This document shows, piece by piece, positions 49,756 to 58,992 of a stretch of DNA of 64,000 nucleotides. The stretch covers positions 169,548 through 233,547 of the forward strand of contig CBCPKK010000010.1 in NCBI GenBank assembly GCA_965119215.1, in the 5' to 3' direction. The stretch comes from Buttiauxella sp965119215 (GTDB taxonomy: Bacteria > Pseudomonadota > Gammaproteobacteria > Enterobacterales > Enterobacteriaceae). A program made the translations under genes and the position numbers. A model generated the notes under the pieces. The model was not told the DNA's origin. It made no database searches and saw nothing but the letters and a program-made list of their open reading frames with translations. How positions within the stretch are numbered: position 1 is the first letter of the stretch; the number at the start of each line of letters is the position of its first letter.

Positions 49756-50148
49756 TTACCACTTTTTATTCAGAACTCGGTCGATGCTGTAAGCACCCGG
49801 TCCGAAGATAGCCAGCAACAGATAACCACCGGCAATAGTAAAGTTCTTCATGAACATGATGGAGTTCGGGCCCTGGGCGAAGTCACTGTGGAACAGGAAC
49901 GCGGTCAGCAGGGTGAACACCGCAGTAATAATCGCTGTGGTACGAGTCAGGAAGCCGAACAGAATCGCCAGGCCGCCACCGAACTCAAGCAGAATGGTCA
50001 GCGGCAGTAAGAACCCCGGAACGCCCATCGCTTCCATATATTGTTGAGTGCCGGCATAACCCGTAATTTTGCCCCAACCTGCAACGATGAACAGAATCGG
50101 CATCAAAACACGAGCTAACAGTACACCAGCATCATCTAATTTTTTCAT
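49756..50148 (-). CDS. yqjF: YqjF, DoxX-family inner-membrane protein
   Basis: A 130-residue DoxX-like quinol-type membrane protein with four spans (about 10-28, 48-68, 75-95, 105-122). It starts MKKLDDAGVLLARVLMPILFIVAGWGKI-like and ends SIDRVLNKKW. In E. coli it is the YhaJ target used in explosive-sensing reporter strains. The upstream region (50149-50320) holds its promoter; a YhaJ site was not assigned. Confidence 0.93.
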   Translation of the reverse strand: MKKLDDAGVLLARVLMPILFIVAGWGKITGYAGTQQYMEAMGVPGFLLPLTILLEFGGGLAILFGFLTRTTAIITAVFTLLTAFLFHSDFAQGPNSIMFMKNFTIAGGYLLLAIFGPGAYSIDRVLNKKW

Positions 50149-50327
50149 TTTACTCTCCAGCGAATCTCTTGTGGGTGCTATCAGCCCAGGGATGTTTGTC
50201 TTTGCAATTTCCGGTGGTTACCGTTAACTGCGGTTGATGGGGAGGATAATAGACGTGACGTTAAAGGATTGTTAGCAAGGAAAACTGTCGATGTTCTTCA
50301 AATATCTTGAGTAATGCCAGATATGAA

Positions 50328-50355
50328 AACGCCGCCCAGATCAGGCGGCGTTGAG
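50328..50355 (-). terminator. Terminator after yqjK
   Basis: AACGCCGCC / GGCGGCGTT (50328-50336 / 50344-50352), with TTTTC following on the - strand. It ends the yqjCDEK message. Confidence 0.8.
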
Positions 50356-50357
50356 AA

Positions 50358-50648
50358 TTAACGCGATTGCTGTTGAATCGTGTTGCGAACCAGGCGCCAG
50401 GCGCTCCAGGCTCCAAACCCGCGTCTGGCCCAGCGCATCATGAAGCTAGGATGGCGCACCGACCAGATAGCCATCACGCTGCTGGCGGCTAAGGCATAGC
50501 GCCGTAAGCTCACAAGCGTGTTCCAGCCTCTGTCGTAAGAGCCCGTCACTTCAAGCCAGTCGCGTGTGCTGGCACTTAAATCCAGCCGCTGTTGTTGAAT
50601 TTTGCTGAGCAAAAATGCTTTACGCTTTTCGCGCTCGCGGTCACTCAT
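50358..50648 (-). CDS. yqjK: YqjK family protein
   Basis: A 96-residue protein with a basic start (MSDREREKRKAFLLSKIQQQRLDL) and a single hydrophobic segment near residues 47-63. It is last in the yqjCDEK cluster and overlaps yqjE by four bases. Function is unknown. The C-terminal half is rich in Arg and Trp (RWARRGFGAWSAWRLVRNT), typical of the family. Confidence 0.9.
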   Translation of the reverse strand: MSDREREKRKAFLLSKIQQQRLDLSASTRDWLEVTGSYDRGWNTLVSLRRYALAASSVMAIWSVRHPSFMMRWARRGFGAWSAWRLVRNTIQQQSR

Positions 50649-51043
50649 GGCTTGTCGTCTTCCAGCAACGCACGGTCGTTGTCGAGTTCGCGCCGGGTGT
50701 GGCGTAACAGGGTGGACTGCCGGGATTTATGGAGTGTCCATAGACCGCCGATTAAGGCCAGCGCCAGCAGGACAACTGTCGTGGCAATCATGGCATTCAG
50801 GCGATACTGCGGATCGACTGCCCAGATAACCAGCACCATCAGACTCATTAATCCGAATGCTGCAAAAAGCATGGTTAATCCAAGCATCAATAAGAGCTGG
50901 ATGATGTGAGCTTTTTCTTCTTCCAGCTCAACCACAGCAAGGCGCAAACGCGTTTCCACCATCCCAACGACGATGGTGACGATACGCTGACCTATGCCGA
51001 GGACGCTTTTACCCGGCCCCTGAGTTTGATGGGATTCAGGCAT
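50645..51043 (-). CDS. yqjE: YqjE, inner-membrane protein (phage holin superfamily III)
   Basis: A 132-residue protein with two strong membrane spans (about 48-72 and 78-102) between an amphipathic N-terminal helix and a charged C-terminal tail (RRELDNDRALLEDDKP). Start at ATG 51043, two bases after the yqjD stop and so coupled to it. In E. coli it accompanies the ribosome-tethering protein YqjD. The longer frame to 51112 is inside yqjD. Confidence 0.9.
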   Translation of the reverse strand: MPESHQTQGPGKSVLGIGQRIVTIVVGMVETRLRLAVVELEEEKAHIIQLLLMLGLTMLFAAFGLMSLMVLVIWAVDPQYRLNAMIATTVVLLALALIGGLWTLHKSRQSTLLRHTRRELDNDRALLEDDKP

Positions 51044-51045
51044 AA

Positions 51046-51351
51046 TTAACGACGAGTAAGCAGGACACCGAGCACGACGCCAATCGCCGCCCCAATACCT
51101 ACGCCAGTCCATGGATTTTCACGGACATAATCGTCAGCTTTTGCTGCGGCTTCGCGCGTTTGTTTGGCAATAATGTCGCTGGTATCACCCAGACGCACGC
51201 GGCTTTCTTTCAGTGCTTTTTCCGCTTTGCCACGCAGTTTTTCCAGCTCGGATTTAGACTTGTCCGTTGAGGCGCTCAGCACCTCTTCAAGGGTATCTGC
51301 CAGGGATTTCAACTCAGCGCGCAAATGTTCTGATGTAGTATCTTTTGACAT
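51046..51351 (-). CDS. yqjD: YqjD, ElaB/YqjD family ribosome-associated membrane protein
   Basis: A 101-residue tail-anchored protein: a long charged helical part (residues 1-75) followed by a C-terminal anchor with the family motif VRENPWTGVGIGAAIGVVLG and ending LTRR. In E. coli it binds 70S and 100S ribosomes and localises them to the membrane in stationary phase under RpoS. It lies between yqjC and yqjE. Confidence 0.94.
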   Translation of the reverse strand: MSKDTTSEHLRAELKSLADTLEEVLSASTDKSKSELEKLRGKAEKALKESRVRLGDTSDIIAKQTREAAAKADDYVRENPWTGVGIGAAIGVVLGVLLTRR

Positions 51352-51375
51352 GGTTAGCTCCTTAATCCTTAGATT

Positions 51376-51744
51376 TTAGTAATCACGGGCCTGCAAGGTT
51401 TTCAGTTCATGTTCAGCTTCTGACAGTTTTTGTTCCCGCTTCGAAATTTTGTCGGCGTCGCCTTTTTCGCGCGCTTCTTTAAGATCTGCTTTTCGCTCGG
51501 TGATTTCAGCTTTTTGTTCGTTTATTTTCTTCTGGTGATCGGCACGTAAACTACTGTCGGTACAATTGGCGCGAACTTCTTTCAACGCTTTGTTCAGCCC
51601 ATCGACACGACTTTGGTTCTGGTGTTTCTCCGCATAGCCAATTTCTCGCTGAATATCCTGCTCTTTTTCACTGCACAGCGAGCTAGCATGTGCCGCAGAT
51701 GTCAGGGATAACAAGGCGATAGCCAATACGGTACGATAGTTCAT
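51376..51744 (-). CDS. yqjC: YqjC, periplasmic DUF1090 protein
   Basis: A 122-residue secreted protein (signal peptide MNYRTVLAIALLSLTSAAHA) whose mature part is a charged coiled coil with two cysteines (SSLCSEKEQDIQREIGYAEKH; RANCTDSSLRADH) that may form a disulfide. Start at ATG 51744 behind GGAAGG; the longer frame to 51795 lacks a signal peptide. First gene of yqjCDEK. Function unknown. Confidence 0.92.
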   Translation of the reverse strand: MNYRTVLAIALLSLTSAAHASSLCSEKEQDIQREIGYAEKHQNQSRVDGLNKALKEVRANCTDSSLRADHQKKINEQKAEITERKADLKEAREKGDADKISKREQKLSEAEHELKTLQARDY

Positions 51745-51914
51745 GATAAAAACCTTCCATTGTGAATGTACGTTAATCCGCAAGGTTAAACACACATGAG
51801 ATCCAGAAGTTATACGAAAATAATAACTTATAGCGATTTAGGTCAGAACAAGCATAGTCAGAAATTGAGTAAAACCCCAACCCCTTGTTAACAAATTAGG
51901 ATTTCAGGAAAGGG

Positions 51915-52292
51915 TTAACCGATGCGGATATTTTCGTTGAGCACGCGCGTAAGCCAGGAGCTGGCGCTGATATCTTCTTCTTGTTGAGCAATCACGTAAC
52001 CATGCGGCAACGTTCTATAGAGCACTTCTTTGGCTGCTTCACTTTGCGCTGTGGAGTCAAACTTGATAAGCAGCGTGTTGTTGTCCGGTGTGATGCTTTT
52101 AAAGCGAATGCCATTGGCGTCAAGATGATGCCAGACAGAAAAACCATCTGGCATGCTAATGCCTTGCTGGCTGGTACGTATTTCCAGTGTGGATTCTGTG
52201 CTTTGCATCCCTGACCAGATCAGGGTAGCGGCCAGCACAATGGCGCCTATCAACATCGTGGCCCTCAGGCCACGAAAAAAATGTGGTTTCAT
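51915..52292 (-). CDS. mzrA: MzrA, modulator of EnvZ/OmpR
   Basis: A 125-residue bitopic inner-membrane protein: one span at about residues 9-28, then a periplasmic domain beginning STESTLEIR. E. coli MzrA interacts with the EnvZ periplasmic domain and links CpxAR to EnvZ/OmpR. It aligns at MPDGFSVWHHLDANGI and LPHGYVIAQQ. ATG 52292 has AAGGG at proper spacing; an ATG two codons up abuts that site. It is 11 bases downstream of yqjA. Confidence 0.92.
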   Translation of the reverse strand: MKPHFFRGLRATMLIGAIVLAATLIWSGMQSTESTLEIRTSQQGISMPDGFSVWHHLDANGIRFKSITPDNNTLLIKFDSTAQSEAAKEVLYRTLPHGYVIAQQEEDISASSWLTRVLNENIRIG

Positions 52293-52303
52293 CGTCATCC
52301 CTT

Positions 52304-52966
52304 TTAACCGCGGTTTCCGTATTTTTTACGCCAAAGCACAAACAACGAACCGATCAGGCCGATTACCAGTAACACGACGGGTAACAGCATCAGGCAGGAC
52401 ATCAATGCATCTTCATATTTCAGGAACACCGGCGTTTTGCCGAGCAGGTATCCTAGCGTGGTGAGGATCAGTACCCATAACAGGCCGCTCATCCAGTTGA
52501 AGAACTGGAAGCGCGCATTGTTCAGACCAGACAAACCGGCAATGGTGGGTAACAAGGTACGAACAAAAGCAATGAAGCGACCAATCAACAACGCTGACAA
52601 GCCATGTTTATGGAACAGGTTGTGCGCGCGCTGGTGATAATGTGCGGGAAGATGCGAAAGCCAGTTCTGCACGATTCGCGTGTTCCCCAGCCAGCGCCCT
52701 TGAATATAACTGAGCCAACAGCCCAGACTTGCGGCGGTTGTTAACAGAAGAAGTGTCTCTGGAAAACCCATTGCCCCTTTGGCAATCAGCACACCGACCA
52801 AAACCAACAAACTGTCGCCTGGCAGGAAAGCTGCGGGCAACAGGCCGTTTTCAAGAAATAAAATCATGAATAACACGAAGTAAAGCATGCCAATCATTCC
52901 TGGATTGGCGAGCGTTTCAAAATCCTGGCTCCACAGAGCGTTCAACAATTGCGAGAGAAGTTCCAT
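52304..52966 (-). CDS. yqjA: YqjA, DedA-family membrane protein
   Basis: A 220-residue DedA-family protein, about five spans. The family motif is visible at FLPGDSLLVLVGVL (about residues 48-61) and GRFIAFVRTLLPTIAGLSGL (about 127-146) with the essential Arg residues. In E. coli YqjA with YghB supports cell division, proton motive force and drug resistance, and the gene is under CpxR. It forms an operon with mzrA. Confidence 0.95.
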   Translation of the reverse strand: MELLSQLLNALWSQDFETLANPGMIGMLYFVLFMILFLENGLLPAAFLPGDSLLVLVGVLIAKGAMGFPETLLLLTTAASLGCWLSYIQGRWLGNTRIVQNWLSHLPAHYHQRAHNLFHKHGLSALLIGRFIAFVRTLLPTIAGLSGLNNARFQFFNWMSGLLWVLILTTLGYLLGKTPVFLKYEDALMSCLMLLPVVLLVIGLIGSLFVLWRKKYGNRG

Positions 52967-53296
52967 TCAGTGTTCCTGGCACATCGGTTAAGACCGCTGA
53001 TCAAAGTCAGATTGGTAGAGCACGGCATTGTTGTGTGTTGAGTTGTCGCCGATTGCATTCCACCGTTTGTTACCTGTTCGCGTCACCACTCCGTGTGAAT
53101 ACGAGCCCAGGCAGGTGTAAGCAAAGCTGACACCGATGATGGAATTGCATCTAATTGTAACAAAGCTCTGCCGTGTGCGTCACAGTATTTGTGCTTTGTT
53201 GAGGATTGATTTTGCTGGCTAGCAGGGGGGCTGGCGAGGGTATTTACAAACGCTGACACTATTGGTTGGTTTGCTTACCCTCGCGCGGAAAAATGA
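52967..53296. promoter_or_regulatory. yqjA upstream region / exuR 3' end
   Basis: 330 bases without a gene. It must hold the yqjA-mzrA promoter. A GTAAGCAAAGC at about 53117-53127 is only a partial match to a CpxR box (GTAAA-N5-GTAAA), so no site is assigned. Nothing else is seen. Confidence 0.35.
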
Positions 53297-54073
53297 CTAT
53301 TTTTGACCGTTTGCGGCTGTATCGAGATGAACGACCGGATTATCTGCAAATAAGTAGCGATCGGCATTAAATTCGAAATCATCGCTGGTTGCATCAAACA
53401 GCATCTGTTTGGTGTTTTCCAGGTGCTGCCACATTGCCACTTTAGCGGCATGTGGGTCTTTACGAATCAGTGCTTTAAGAATTTGGTCATGATCGTCACA
53501 CCAGTTGTCAGCGGTGCGTTTATCAATATGCTCGTGGAGTTTTTTCCAGTATGGGTTGTGGATACGTTGGCTCCACATTTTTTCTACGATGGCGGCGAGG
53601 GCGCTATTTTGCGAGGCCAGCGCAACCTGAGTGTGAAAATGCAGGTCCCACTCTGAATCCTGGAAATTATGCTCATTACGCGCCATTTCCTGAATTTCCA
53701 TGAGCTTGACGATATCTTGCTTGGTGACCTGTGTTGCCGCAAATTCAGCGATATTACTTTCAATCAGCTGACGAGCTTGCAGCAGCTCAAATGGCCCAAA
53801 GCTTGCAAACTCAAACTGTTCATCAGGAAGATTGGTGTATTTTGCCTGATTCGACATAACGTGGATGCCGGAGCCTTTGCGGACTTCAACGTAACCTTCC
53901 ACTTCCAGCATGATAATCGCTTCACGAACCACAGTGCGGCTCACGTTCTTTTCTTCAGCAATAAAGCGCTCAGCCGGGAGTTTTTCCCCTACCAGGTAAA
54001 CACCGTTTTCGATGCGTTGTTTAAGTTCAGCGGCTAGTTGCTGATAAAGACGACGTGGTTCCATAATTTCCAT
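53297..54073 (-). CDS. exuR: ExuR, GntR-family repressor of hexuronate genes
   Basis: A 258-residue GntR/FadR-type repressor: HTH at about residues 12-72 (RLYQQLAAELKQRIENG... LPAERFIAEEKNVSRTVVREAI), then an FCD effector domain with metal-binding Asp/His residues (ESNIAEF; HFHTQVALASQ; WCDDHDQILKAL). It releases DNA on binding galacturonate/glucuronate-derived ligands and controls exuT and uxaCA. Same length as E. coli. Confidence 0.96.
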   Translation of the reverse strand: MEIMEPRRLYQQLAAELKQRIENGVYLVGEKLPAERFIAEEKNVSRTVVREAIIMLEVEGYVEVRKGSGIHVMSNQAKYTNLPDEQFEFASFGPFELLQARQLIESNIAEFAATQVTKQDIVKLMEIQEMARNEHNFQDSEWDLHFHTQVALASQNSALAAIVEKMWSQRIHNPYWKKLHEHIDKRTADNWCDDHDQILKALIRKDPHAAKVAMWQHLENTKQMLFDATSDDFEFNADRYLFADNPVVHLDTAANGQK

Positions 54074-54154
54074 CTGTAGCTCCGGGAAAGACCCTGCGGG
54101 TAACCTTATTTGTTATACCACTTTTCAAAGTTAGGCTCCACATTCCAGATACAC

Positions 54155-54180
54155 AAAAGCCGCCTGTGCGGCGGCTTTGT
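54155..54180 (-). terminator. Terminator after exuT
   Basis: AAAGCCGCC / GGCGGCTTT (54156-54164 / 54170-54178) with TTTTGTGT following on the - strand, between exuT and exuR. Confidence 0.85.
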
Positions 54181-54199
54181 ATGCAAATTGAGACACCGA

Positions 54200-55495
54200 T
54201 TAGGCTAAGGCTTGCTTCGGTTTTTGCGAGTCATTTAGCTCACTGATAGGTTTGTTTTGCAGCACGGTCCAGATAACGATAGCACCAAGGATATCGAATA
54301 CTGCCAGCGCGGCGAACAGTGGGCTGAAGCCAAGGGTATCGGCCAATGCGCCAACAACCAGGGCAAACAGAGTACTTGCGGTCCAGGCGGCCATACCGGT
54401 CAGGCCGTTTGCCGTTGCCACTTCGTTACGACCAAACACGTCAGAAGACAGCGTGATCAGCGCGCCAGACAGTGACTGGTGAGCGAAGCCGCCAACACAC
54501 AGCAGGGCGATTGCAACGTACGGGCTGGTGAACAGGCCGATAGTCCCTGGCGCAATCATCAGAATCGCGCCCATGGTCACAACCAGTTTACGAGAAACAA
54601 TCAGGTTCACACCGAGTACGCGTTGGAACAGTGGTGGCAGATAGCCGCCAACGATACAACCCAGGTCAGCAAACAGCATTGGCATCCAGGCAAACATCGC
54701 AATGTGTTTCAGGTCAAAGCCATACGCTTTAAACATGAACAATGGGATCCAGGCGTTGAACGTGCCCCAGGCCGGCTCAGCAAGGAAGCGTGGCAGAGCG
54801 ATGCCCCAGAACTGACGGTTTTGTAAAATCTTCCAGGCGCTCATTTTTTTGCTGTTGTTGGTCTGGTGCTGTGCTTCCTGACCCCCAATGATGTACTCAC
54901 GTTCTTCTTCAGAAAGACGCTTCTGATCGCGTGGGTGTTTGTAGAAAATCAACCATGCCATTGCCCAGGCAAAGCTCAGCACACCGGAGATGATGAAAGC
55001 CAACTGCCAGCTGTGCATCACAATTGCCCAAACCACTAATGGAGGAGCAATCATGCCGCCGATAGATGAACCTACGTTGAAGTAGCCAACAGCGATAGAA
55101 CGCTCTTTAGCCGGGAACCATTCGCTACTGGCTTTCAGGCCGGCAGGGATCATGGCCGCTTCAGCGGCACCCACGGCACCACGAGCGATGGCCAGGCCAC
55201 CCCAGCTTCCCGCCAGTGCAGTTGCACCGCAGAAAATTGCCCATGCGACTGCAAAGAATGCGTAGCCAACTTTGGTGCCCAGTACATCCAGCGCATAACC
55301 TGCAACAGGCTGCATGATGGTGTAGCAAGCTGAATAGGCGGCGATGATGTAAGAATATTGCTGAGTGGAAATATGCAGCTCTTGCATCAGGGTTGGTGCA
55401 GCAGCGGCAATCGTATTACGTGTCAGATAACCCAGTATGGTACCCATGGTTACCAGGGCAATCATGTACCAGCGCAAGCCTTGGATCTTTCGCAT
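54200..55495 (-). CDS. exuT: ExuT, hexuronate MFS transporter
   Basis: A 431-residue anion:cation symporter-family MFS protein with 12 spans. It imports D-galacturonate and D-glucuronate. It aligns with E. coli ExuT from MRKIQGLRWYMIALVT onward, so I start at ATG 55495; the in-frame ATG at 55507 sits directly on its only GGG and has no spacing. The motif A-type loop is GYALDVLGTKVGYA, and AWGTFNAWIPLFMFKAYGF marks the second half. Divergent from uxaCA. Confidence 0.93.
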   Translation of the reverse strand: MRKIQGLRWYMIALVTMGTILGYLTRNTIAAAAPTLMQELHISTQQYSYIIAAYSACYTIMQPVAGYALDVLGTKVGYAFFAVAWAIFCGATALAGSWGGLAIARGAVGAAEAAMIPAGLKASSEWFPAKERSIAVGYFNVGSSIGGMIAPPLVVWAIVMHSWQLAFIISGVLSFAWAMAWLIFYKHPRDQKRLSEEEREYIIGGQEAQHQTNNSKKMSAWKILQNRQFWGIALPRFLAEPAWGTFNAWIPLFMFKAYGFDLKHIAMFAWMPMLFADLGCIVGGYLPPLFQRVLGVNLIVSRKLVVTMGAILMIAPGTIGLFTSPYVAIALLCVGGFAHQSLSGALITLSSDVFGRNEVATANGLTGMAAWTASTLFALVVGALADTLGFSPLFAALAVFDILGAIVIWTVLQNKPISELNDSQKPKQALA

Positions 55496-55883
55496 TTTGA
55501 AGTTCATCCCGTCTTAATAATCAACCGCAGGTTATGCGGCTGTACGTCTGGCATTGCTGCCCGAGCGTCTGTTCTATTTAGAGGGTTCATATCCGGGGGG
55601 TATCACCCGGTACGACCCGTACCTTGCCATATTAAAAAACTGCCTGTGGCAATTCCGGTTTCCGTACCGTGTTGCGCTGTTCGTGATATCAGCGTCTGAA
55701 GTATTTCCATTACTTGATGTATTGCGACGGCAGAAAGATAACTTGTCATACAGCTTCAAAAGTTGAGTGATATCACAAAAGTGTCGATCAGCTCACTCCA
55801 AGGGGGTAGGGGCTTGCAGGCCAGAACTGGCGCGGGATACGGGTTCTTTTTAAACAGAGTATTAACAATAAAAGTGTGGTTTT

Positions 55884-55899
55884 TGTGATGAATGCCACA
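55884..55899. promoter_or_regulatory. Predicted CRP site between exuT and uxaC
   Basis: TGTGA-TGAATG-CCACA, nine of ten consensus half-site bases, centred 97 bases before the uxaC ATG. Fits catabolite activation of uxaCA. Confidence 0.65.
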
Positions 55900-55919
55900 A
55901 AAATCCACTCGGTCTCGAG

Positions 55920-55938
55920 AAATTGGTGTGATAACTTT
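55920..55938. promoter_or_regulatory. Candidate ExuR/UxuR operator upstream of uxaC
   Basis: AAATTGGTGTGATAACTTT resembles the ExuR/UxuR box AAATTGGTATACCAATTT in its left half. It is 50 bases before the uxaC ATG. Other dyads in this 493-base region are GTGATATCAC (55767-55776) and GGTAC-GACCC-GTACC (55609-55623), of unknown use. Confidence 0.4.
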
Positions 55939-55988
55939 GTTTGCATTATGCGCAAGCATCGAACTGCTATGAACAGAGGAACCCTACA

Positions 55989-57398
55989 ATGGCCCAGTTT
56001 ATGACTGAAGATTTTCTCCTGGACACCGAATTTGCCCGCCGTTTGTATCATGAGTTTGCAGCCGACCAGCCTATCTTCGACTATCACTGCCACTTACCAC
56101 CGCAGCAAGTTGCTGAAGACTATCGTTTTAAAAACCTGTATGACATCTGGTTAAAAGGTGATCACTACAAGTGGCGCGGTATGCGTGCGAACGGTGTGGA
56201 AGAGCGCTTGTGTACTGGCGATGCAACTGACCGTGAGAAATTCGATGCCTGGGCCGCGACGGTTCCGCACACCATCGGTAATCCTCTGTATCACTGGACT
56301 CACCTCGAACTGCGTCGTCCGTTCGGCATCACTGGCAAATTGTTGTCTCCAACCACTGCCGATGAAATCTGGAACGAATGTAATGAGTTGCTGACCCAGG
56401 ACAGCTTCTCTGCGCGTGGCATCATGAAGCAGATGAACGTGAAAATGGTCGGCACGACTGACGATCCTATCGACGATCTGCGTTTCCACCGCCAAATCGC
56501 ACTCGACGGTTTTGAAACCAAAGTGCTGCCAAGCTGGCGCCCGGATAAAGCATTCAACATTGAACAAGCGACCTTTGCTGAATACATGGGCAAACTGGCA
56601 GAAGTGTCTGATACCGACATCCGTCGTTTCAGCGACCTGCAAACTGCACTGAGCAAGCGCCTGGATCACTTCGCTGACCACGGCTGTAAAGTTTCTGACC
56701 ACGCATTAGACGTTGTTCTGTTTGCTGAAGCAGACGAAGCGACGCTGGATGGCATTCTGGCTCGTCGTCTTTCAGGCGAAACGCCAAGCGAGCACGAAGT
56801 TGCCCAGTTCAAAACCGCGGTTCTGGTTTGGCTGGCTGCGGAATATACCCGTCGCGGTTGGGTTCAGCAGTACCACATTGGTGCGCTGCGCAATAACAAC
56901 CTGCGTCAGTTCAAACTGCTGGGGCCTGATGTGGGCTTTGACTCCATCAACGACCGTCCAATGGCTGAAGAACTTTCTCGCCTGCTCAGCAAGCAAAACG
57001 AAAACAGCGAACTGCCAAAAACTATCCTGTACTGCCTGAACCCACGCGATAACGAAGTGTTGGGCACCATGATTGGCAACTTCCAGGGCGAAGGTATGCC
57101 AGGCAAGATGCAGTTTGGTTCCGGTTGGTGGTTCAACGATCAGAAAGATGGCATGGAGCGTCAAATGACGCAGCTCGCGCAACTGGGTCTGCTGAGCCGT
57201 TTCGTCGGCATGCTGACTGACAGCCGTAGCCTCCTGTCGTACACCCGCCACGAATATTTCCGTCGCATCCTGTGCCAGATGATTGGCCGTTGGGTTGAAG
57301 CGGGAGAAGCACCGGCAGATATCCAGCTGCTGGGCAAAATGGTGGAAAACATCTGCTTTAACAACGCCCGAGACTACTTTGGCATTGAACTGAACTAA
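55989..57398 (+). CDS. uxaC: UxaC, glucuronate/galacturonate isomerase
   Basis: A 469-residue amidohydrolase-fold isomerase. It converts D-glucuronate to D-fructuronate and D-galacturonate to D-tagaturonate. Metal-site HxH in FDYHCHLPP (about residues 31-39), then NLYDIWLKGDHYKWRGMR and SWRPDKAFNIEQATF. Start at ATG 55989 with AGAGGA eight bases upstream. First gene of uxaCA. Confidence 0.96.
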   Translation: MAQFMTEDFLLDTEFARRLYHEFAADQPIFDYHCHLPPQQVAEDYRFKNLYDIWLKGDHYKWRGMRANGVEERLCTGDATDREKFDAWAATVPHTIGNPLYHWTHLELRRPFGITGKLLSPTTADEIWNECNELLTQDSFSARGIMKQMNVKMVGTTDDPIDDLRFHRQIALDGFETKVLPSWRPDKAFNIEQATFAEYMGKLAEVSDTDIRRFSDLQTALSKRLDHFADHGCKVSDHALDVVLFAEADEATLDGILARRLSGETPSEHEVAQFKTAVLVWLAAEYTRRGWVQQYHIGALRNNNLRQFKLLGPDVGFDSINDRPMAEELSRLLSKQNENSELPKTILYCLNPRDNEVLGTMIGNFQGEGMPGKMQFGSGWWFNDQKDGMERQMTQLAQLGLLSRFVGMLTDSRSLLSYTRHEYFRRILCQMIGRWVEAGEAPADIQLLGKMVENICFNNARDYFGIELN

Positions 57399-57416
57399 TC
57401 AGGCTTTGAGGTTGAT

Positions 57417-58904
57417 ATGCAATACATCAAGATCCATACGCAAGATAACGTCGCTGTTGCGTTAGTGGACCTGGCCGAAGGTGAAGTCGTTACCGTTGAA
57501 GGTGCAGAGATTGCTTTGCGCCAGCCGGTGCTACGCGGCCATAAATTTGCGCTTGTTACCATTGCGCAAGGTGAGAATGTCGTTAAATACGGTTTGCCAA
57601 TTGGCCACGCGTTGGCAACGATTGCAGCCGGTGAGCACATTCATTCACACAACGCGCGGACTAATCTGAGCGATTTGGACGAGTATCGCTATCAACCTGA
57701 TTTCCAGTCTTTGGCAGACCAGGCCGCAGACCGTGAAGTCAGCGTTTATCGCCGTGATAACGGAACGGTGGGTGTGCGTAACGAGTTGTGGATCCTGCCA
57801 ACCGTGGGTTGTGTCAACGGCATTGCGCGTCAGATTCAGAACCGTTTCCTGAAACAAAATAACGACGCTGAAGATATCGACGGTGTGTTCCTGTTCAGCC
57901 ACCCGTTCGGTTGTTCACAGCTGGGCGAAGACCACATCAACACCCGTACCATGCTGCAAAACATGGTGCATCACCCAAATGCGGGTGCGGTGCTGGTGAT
58001 TGGCCTGGGTTGTGAAAACAACCAGGTGAGCGCCTTCCGCGAAACGCTGGGCGAATATGATGCGTCTCGAGTGCACTTTATGGTTTGCCAGCAGCAAGAC
58101 GACGAAGTAGAAGCCGGTCTTGAGCAACTGCAAGAACTCTATGAAGTGATGCGCCACGACAAGCGTGAACCAGGCAAACTCAGCGAGCTGAAATTCGGCC
58201 TTGAGTGCGGCGGTTCTGACGGTTTGTCCGGTATTACGGCTAACCCAATGCTGGGGCGTTTCTCAGACTATATGGTGGCAAACGGCGGCACGACTGTGCT
58301 GACCGAAGTCCCGGAAATGTTTGGCGCTGAACGCATTCTGATGAGCCACTGCCGCGACGAAGCCACGTTTGAAAAAACCGTCACCATGGTGAACGACTTC
58401 AAACAGTACTTCATCGAACACAATCAGCCGATTTACGAGAACCCATCACCAGGGAACAAGGCTGGCGGTATCACCACGCTTGAAGAAAAATCCCTCGGCT
58501 GTACGCAAAAAGCCGGTGAGAGCGAAGTGGTCGATGTGCTGCGTTATGGCGAGCGCCTGAAAACGCCTGGCTTGAACCTGTTAAGCGCACCAGGTAACGA
58601 TGCCGTTGCCACCAGTGCGCTGGCTGGCGCGGGCTGCCATATGGTGCTGTTCAGCACCGGGCGCGGTACGCCATACGGCGGTTTTGTGCCGACAGTTAAA
58701 ATCGCAACCAACAGTGAACTGGCGACCAAAAAGCCACACTGGATTGATTTTGACGCAGGCAAGCTGCTGCATGGTAGCGACATGAACACGCTGTTGACAG
58801 AGTTTGTCGACACCATTGTTGATTTTGCTAACGGCAAGAAAACCTGCAACGAACGTAACGATTTCCGCGAGTTGGCTATCTTTAAAAGCGGCGTCACGTT
58901 GTAA
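57417..58904 (+). CDS. uxaA: UxaA, altronate dehydratase
   Basis: A 495-residue iron-dependent dehydratase that makes 2-keto-3-deoxygluconate from D-altronate. The N-terminal SAF-like domain (about 1-90) precedes the catalytic part with FLFSHPFGCSQLGEDH, VIGLGCENNQVS, LECGGSDGLSGITANPMLG and FSTGRGTPYGG, the same cysteine blocks seen in GarD in this window. It is 18 bases after uxaC. uxaB, needed between the two steps, is not in the window. Confidence 0.96.
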   Translation: MQYIKIHTQDNVAVALVDLAEGEVVTVEGAEIALRQPVLRGHKFALVTIAQGENVVKYGLPIGHALATIAAGEHIHSHNARTNLSDLDEYRYQPDFQSLADQAADREVSVYRRDNGTVGVRNELWILPTVGCVNGIARQIQNRFLKQNNDAEDIDGVFLFSHPFGCSQLGEDHINTRTMLQNMVHHPNAGAVLVIGLGCENNQVSAFRETLGEYDASRVHFMVCQQQDDEVEAGLEQLQELYEVMRHDKREPGKLSELKFGLECGGSDGLSGITANPMLGRFSDYMVANGGTTVLTEVPEMFGAERILMSHCRDEATFEKTVTMVNDFKQYFIEHNQPIYENPSPGNKAGGITTLEEKSLGCTQKAGESEVVDVLRYGERLKTPGLNLLSAPGNDAVATSALAGAGCHMVLFSTGRGTPYGGFVPTVKIATNSELATKKPHWIDFDAGKLLHGSDMNTLLTEFVDTIVDFANGKKTCNERNDFRELAIFKSGVTL

Positions 58905-58927
58905 GTCGCATTACAGGTGCTACCATG

Positions 58928-58963
58928 AAACGGCATTTTGATATTCGAAATGCCGTTTTTTTT
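58928..58963 (+). terminator. Terminator after uxaA
   Basis: AAACGGCATTT / AAATGCCGTTT (58928-58938 / 58948-58958) followed by more Ts, an intrinsic terminator 24 bases after the uxaA stop. Confidence 0.9.
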
Positions 58964-58992
58964 CGTCTCGAGATTACTAACAAGGACATGTC

